Source of the DNA: Glandiceps talaboti
Lineage: Eukaryota; Hemichordata; Enteropneusta; Spengelidae
DNA: 64,000 bases
Direction of reading: 5' to 3'
Assembly (NCBI RefSeq): GCF_964340395.1
Contig: NC_135553.1
Location: 3,676,001-3,740,000, forward strand
Below are positions 59,237 to 64,000 of the stretch, in pieces. A program made the position numbers and the translations under genes. The notes beneath the pieces were generated by a model. The model ran no database searches. It saw only the letters and a program-made list of their open reading frames with translations, and was not told the origin of the DNA. The number at the start of each line of letters is the position of its first letter. The stretch's first letter is position 1.

Positions 59237-59358
59237 GTGATGGGTTGATATTTGGTAACATGACCACCAAACTTTGCCAACATGGCTAGTAATGGAATAC
59301 AACCGGAAAACTTACCATCCGTGGGAAGGAGAAGAGGAGACAGTCTGGATGAGACAAG
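59237..59358 (+). CDS. Putative first coding exon of an unidentified gene (CDS 59282-59358)
   Basis: The acceptor ATTCTAACAG is at 59236 and the donor ACAAG|GTATGG at 59359. ATG at 59282 opens 25 codons, MASNGIQPENLPSVGRRRGD then SLDETR, ending in phase 2. The basic/polar N-terminus, clean splice sites and start context (CCAACATGGC) suggest a real exon. I do not recognise the gene, and no further exon is visible in the remaining 4.6 kb, so the gene continues beyond the window. Confidence 0.45.
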
Positions 59359-59774
59359 GTATGGTAATGGAGTGAACAATTTAGTCATTATAGATGTGTT
59401 TTACGCTATGTGTTGTGTGTGAGAATAGGGCATATGGTATAACAACACCAACAAAGTGAAAGTGTTCTGGTACTATAGCAGTTCATACAGCACAGTGGAC
59501 TTCTCAGTGGTTTGTAACAAAATGGATCCCAGTATCTTATAGGACCTCATCTTACAGTAAACCCAAAGAGTATGCATAGTATATGATGTTACAAAGTGAA
59601 GGTTTGTGTGTCTGTCTGTACACTAGCAACATATATAGCTATAGTACTAGCAGTCCTTGCACACACGGTGTACCTGTCAATTGATGGGTAACAAATCAGA
59701 TAACTTAACTGTTAGGGATCTCAACTGTGTATTTCTACTTACATGCAAACCCCACCAAGAGGACACATCAGTGT

Positions 59775-59938
59775 GTGCAGGGCTAATAACATTTCCTAAT
59801 CTGAACACTGGGAACTGAAGTGCATGTAGTGTGGTGATATCATGGAACCCAGTGTTTGTATAGGGCTAATAATATTTCCAAATCTCAACACTGGAAACTT
59901 AAATAGTGTGGTGATATCTTGGAACTCAGTGTTAGTAT
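59775..59938. repeat. Two tandem copies of an 80-bp unit
   Basis: AGGGCTAATAA(c/t)ATTTCC(t/a)AATCT ... ACACTGG(g/a)AACT ... TAGTGTGGTGATATC(a/t)TGGAAC(c/t)CAGTGTT occurs twice, at about 59779 and 59860. Confidence 0.85.
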
Positions 59939-62113
59939 ACCCAAAGCACACCTATTTTCAAAAATACATTGACAGATTTCTTTATATTCATAATAACGTA
60001 GTCCAATATAAGGAGATAAAAAATCCGTAATACTCTCTAAAATGGGAATTTCATAGGCATTCTATGAGCTCTGTGAGCGTGTTACATGATCACAAAGTCA
60101 TGTAGCATACTGAGTGTCATCTTATTCCAACCCCTATTTACATGCAGCTTAGGCCTTTTGATGAGGAAAGAAGGTTGAAGTTAGGATGGGGTAGGGGTAG
60201 GGGTAAGTTTTTAACCCAGTATTTTTGCGAAGGTTTAGAAACTGCAGGTAACAGGAGAAAATCAGGTAAAAGTTGCATACATTTACTTTCCCCATAATTT
60301 TATTTTCAGGGAACCCCAGTAAAGTACCCAGGGGAACTCGAGTAGATTGTACATCCTTTTATGATAAAACTGGCCTTAGCAGAAATATACTACATGTAGT
60401 CCTAGTCAATAGCCATTGTATGAATCTATTGTGTATCCAAGAAAAGCTTTCAAAAAATAATAACTTTTAATGCAAAATTTCCATAATCTACTACACAGAT
60501 GACATTTTACATCAACTGAATATTTGAAGCCTGTGTGACTACTCCATAATTTAGTATCTTAGGTTTATATTGTGTCTATGACATTTTGAATGGATTTATT
60601 GTTGTCAAAGCTGATGCTAGCAGCAAATCAGCAAATTAATTTCAAGATGTTTGAAAGCAGTTGGTGTAATATGTAACTCACCAAGGAGAACAGTATACTG
60701 ATATTGGGGCTGTGGATATTATTATTACAATGTCTGGAGATGTGGGGATAATGTGGATTTGTAGTCTGCATACTGTGACCTTTCATAATTTCATCCAAAA
60801 ATCTAGCACAGAAATATGAATACATGTATATGAAGATGAAAAAAAAGGGGATATTTTCAGAAATATGATTAAAATCATTCTCATGGCGGAAGGCAACTTA
60901 ATAACTTATTTTCAAAGAGATTCCTCTGAGAATGAATGACACCATTTTGTATTTGAGTATCTCTGTAACCACCTTCATATCAATGTATCCTTATGTCCAT
61001 GTTAAGACAAAATAAACTACATGTTGTCAAAGATTTGCTCTGCTCAAATTACAAATTTATTAACTAATTTAATTACAAGAAAAATTCCCTTACCACTTCA
61101 ATTAGTAATGTGATTACGGGCCTTAAAGGGACTGATTTAATTGAATTAGACATTTGTGAAGTGAAGATGCCAACACTGTCAACTTTAATATTGTGTTATT
61201 GTGTAAATGGTACCACACCCTATAATTTGTGCCAACGGCTATGATTTATGAATTAAATTATTTTTAAGGCTCCATTTACATGATGCAGTTTTGTGATGAA
61301 AATACACAACTACATCATGTGTATTTTGTTGTGTAGGCACCCCCCCCCCATGTTTATACACAGACACCCACAAGGCATATAATAATGCAACGATTTGACA
61401 ACGCTGCTCAACGTGGATCATTTTCACTTGCGCAATAAATGTACGGCTGTCATATGACTGTAATGAAAAAAGTGGAAATAACAAGTTGAAAATGTCACTC
61501 CTTGGTAGCAAGTGACCTTAGTAAAGGTCAGAGCAATAATATGTTTATTTTTAGACTTATCTTTACATCTATCCTCAATAATCCTGTTAATGAGTTTAGT
61601 TTAGGTGAAATATAAACATTATAAAATCAGAACAATGATAGTATAAATATATATACAAAGAGTCTATGCAGGTTATATGTTTATTTTTAGATTTTATTTA
61701 TTTATTCATGTGTACCTGACCTGAGCACTCGCTAAAAATAGCAGTGATTTTTTGTTGTTACAATATTAGAATTTACCAGAATTAAAGAAGTGATGGTTGT
61801 AAATGGACCAATGTACTTGAACATAATTTTCAAAGTGATCCAACTTTTTAATTCACTGAAAATTGTTAAAGTACCAATAATTAGACATTGCACATACTAA
61901 TTAGAACTCTATTTTCTCTCTTATGTAGTATAGTAATAATTGTGATTCATTGGAGCAATGATTTTTTAGTGTGGACCCACAAATCAATTTGATTGGATAC
62001 TGTATGTACTACTGCCCAAACATGTCTACGAACAGTTGATTCAATACTGTGTAGGCTGTACAATATTACAATTAATTCATTATATCTAATTCTAACAAAA
62101 GATTTGTCAAAGA

Positions 62114-62194
62114 ATCATCGTCGCAAACCACAGCCTTTTTTATGGCACCGTCGAAAGTGTAGCGAAAGAAATAACAGCTCTTGATTGCGAGAAT
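62114..62194. mobile_element. MITE-like element, degenerate copy 2
   Basis: TCATCGTCGCAAACCAC at 62115-62131 matches the left end of the 20484-20593 element; TTGATTGCGAGAAT at 62180-62193 corresponds to its right end. The middle (CGACCGTTTTACGGTACC versus CAGCCTTTTTTATGGCACC) is also related but about 30 bp shorter. Confidence 0.65.
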
Positions 62195-64000
62195 ACAAAG
62201 AATGGTCCCAGTGCAGCTTTAACATTGTCACCTTATCTTATGATTTAATATATTTGAAATATTTTACTTGTGTGGTGTAAAATTTCAGTTTGGTTTGAAA
62301 AACAATATTTATTCAGTATTTTTTATCCCCATAGATATTTTGACAGTTCAAAACAGTAGAAATGCATCAATGATATGTACTTAACTGTTTCCGTTTTCAT
62401 TCCATACAATGTATCTATATATGTTTAGACTTCAATATATGTGTAGTAATTTTAATATTTAGAATAACTAAAATGCCTAATTGATCTCAAGACATATTTA
62501 TATATGTTAAACTAGCATGAGGGGTTAGTAGTTTGTTACAATATTTATTTTTTGAAAGTGGAAATATTTTCTCCATTGAAATGAGTTGTTGATAACTTGG
62601 ACTAGTATATGGTGTAAGAAGACAAATGTTTAAGTTAAACCAATGGGAGTATGAGAAACCTAAGGGGATTGGTTATACCAGTTCTGAACAGTCTTTTATA
62701 TAAATAATTCTCGGTGCCTGAAATAGAATATTTCTGCCTAGGCGCATCATTAAAATAACAAACGTTCAATTTCTTGGTCAACAGCATAACTTCCACTCTG
62801 TGCGTTTTACATGCATTACCTGAGGCACACATGAGAATAAGTCGACCTTCTTGTTCTATTTTAAGCCTTCTAGCATGAGGTGAAATGCTGTTGCAGGTAC
62901 CAAGAATTCCATGTTGTTGATGAATTTGCCAGTACATTTTGTATTTGCAACCATACAAGTTGGAAGGCACAAATTAAGTAAAGTATATTTGAAGTTACAA
63001 ATGCTCAGCCTGGGGCAACACTTACAAGGAAAGAGATTACAGCCAACAAAATTGAGAAGAAAGACTTAGTACAAAGCTAGTAGTTCGCCTATTATCAACC
63101 ATCTGTACAGTCTATAGGAATTGCCAGCTCTTTACTCAGGTGATTCTGAATGGGAACAAGACTGTCTAGCCAGAGGTGAGATTTTCCCCTCGCATGAATG
63201 AAAACTTGCATTCTCCACTCACTTTAGAAGGCCATAGCAATACTGCACAACTTTGCACTGAGAATGCCCTGCAGCAGTACACATAGACCGGTGAATGGAA
63301 GGCCGGGACGCTAGTGGTGAATCGAGTGGGAGTGTTGACCTTTGACCTTCAACACATTCACAATGCCAGAGTGTTTCCCACTAACATGAATATTATAAAT
63401 CATGGTTCCGATGATGAGAGGCAGTCGTAGTGGTACATTAATGGAAGTGTTGACCAGACTCATGACTTAGAGTACAATGAACTGCATTATTTTTGGTAAG
63501 GTTTTAGATCGCGGTGAGTTAAGAATCTGATAAAAAAATTTTGTTTCTTGTACTACTTGTAGTGTAAATTTATAATGATGATGAGGGGAACTTCCAAGCA
63601 GGTAGATTGTACTTATTTGTCACCCAAGGCAGAAATCACTGACTTAACAAATATAAGTTGTAACTGAGTTTATTGTCAACATTGTCACCTTCACTATTAT
63701 TTTTTTAAAAGACATTTTCAATCACCCTGTATCTTGTTTGTAACCACGCATTCTAAAGATATGTGGCAACTTATACCATTCTACTAGCAGCTGTATAAAT
63801 TTGACAATGTTATCATGGTTTTAATCAGGTTTATTGATAGAAATTCTAAACAGAAATAACATTTCCAGTCATTGACAGTTCAAGAGAGATTTATTTTTAC
63901 TCCATTCGTGCTAATCTTGAAAGCGTTTTTTGTTAAAGAGATTTTCACAGGATATTTGTTCTTGTAGGAAATGATTGGGTTGAAAATAAATTCCAAATAA

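Larger units (their letters stand above)
59359..64000 (+). other. Intron-like sequence downstream of the 59-kb exon
   Basis: No supported exon. It holds a two-copy 81-bp repeat (59775-59938), a C-run at 61341-61348 and a degenerate copy of the 110-bp MITE (62114-62194). Confidence 0.5.

Noticed and set aside
62635-62970. 111-codon minus-strand ORF with RRLKIEQEGRLILMCASGN
   Set aside because: Composition looks somewhat protein-like, but the frame starts at GTG right after a stop, there is no splice acceptor, and I recognise no family. The first ATG leaves about 100 codons. Worth a database search, but not supportable as a gene here.

Overview
This is a stretch of an AT-rich, intron-rich animal nuclear genome, most likely a marine invertebrate. 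The support for this is GT-AG introns of 61 bp to several kb, replication-type histone genes with the metazoan 3' stem-loop, a TBC1D16 orthologue, non-LTR retrotransposon fragments, small DNA transposons and abundant micro- and minisatellites. The histone H2B N-terminus is of a general invertebrate type. I cannot assign the phylum, and no bacterial or viral genes are evident. All cellular genes I recognise lie on the + strand.

Layout. (1) 1-21.5 kb: a nine-coding-exon orthologue of TBC1D16, a Rab GTPase-activating protein, 1075 aa by my splice model (2262-17596). Its introns hold a 22-24 bp minisatellite, a TIR-bounded segment next to a hairpin, an antisense non-LTR reverse-transcriptase remnant, and a tandem array of about 14 copies of the 3' end of coding exon 8 together with its 5' splice site. 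(2) 21.9-25.8 kb: histone H2B and histone H4, each with TATA box, octamer or CCAAT elements and a 3' stem-loop plus purine-rich element. Between them lie an apparent TATA promoter with a short hydrophobic ORF and a 26-bp inverted repeat. (3) 26.3-36.3 kb: a dual-specificity phosphatase with a DUSP12-like catalytic domain followed by a C-terminal CBM20 carbohydrate-binding module, which is the reverse of the laforin order. Its catalytic P-loop is encoded by two tandem 114-nt exons of identical length and phase, separated by a 61-nt intron, so they look like mutually exclusive exons. (4) 36.3-59.2 kb: a gene-poor region with a SINE, a mariner-type MITE, a 107-bp higher-order minisatellite, a 5'-truncated non-LTR element with an open RT frame, and a well-bounded 2.2-kb hAT-type non-autonomous transposon with an 8-bp target duplication. 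A possible non-coding first exon near 40.1-40.5 kb may belong to a gene whose first coding exon is at 59237-59358. (5) 59.4-64 kb: intron-like sequence of that gene, with no further exon that I can support.

The strongest candidates for an undescribed system are the phosphatase-CBM20 fusion with alternative P-loop exons, and the exon-derived satellite in TBC1D16 that multiplies a coding segment plus its splice donor. Gene-level spans contain introns; exon coordinates come from reading splice consensus and frame continuity by eye, not from transcripts.
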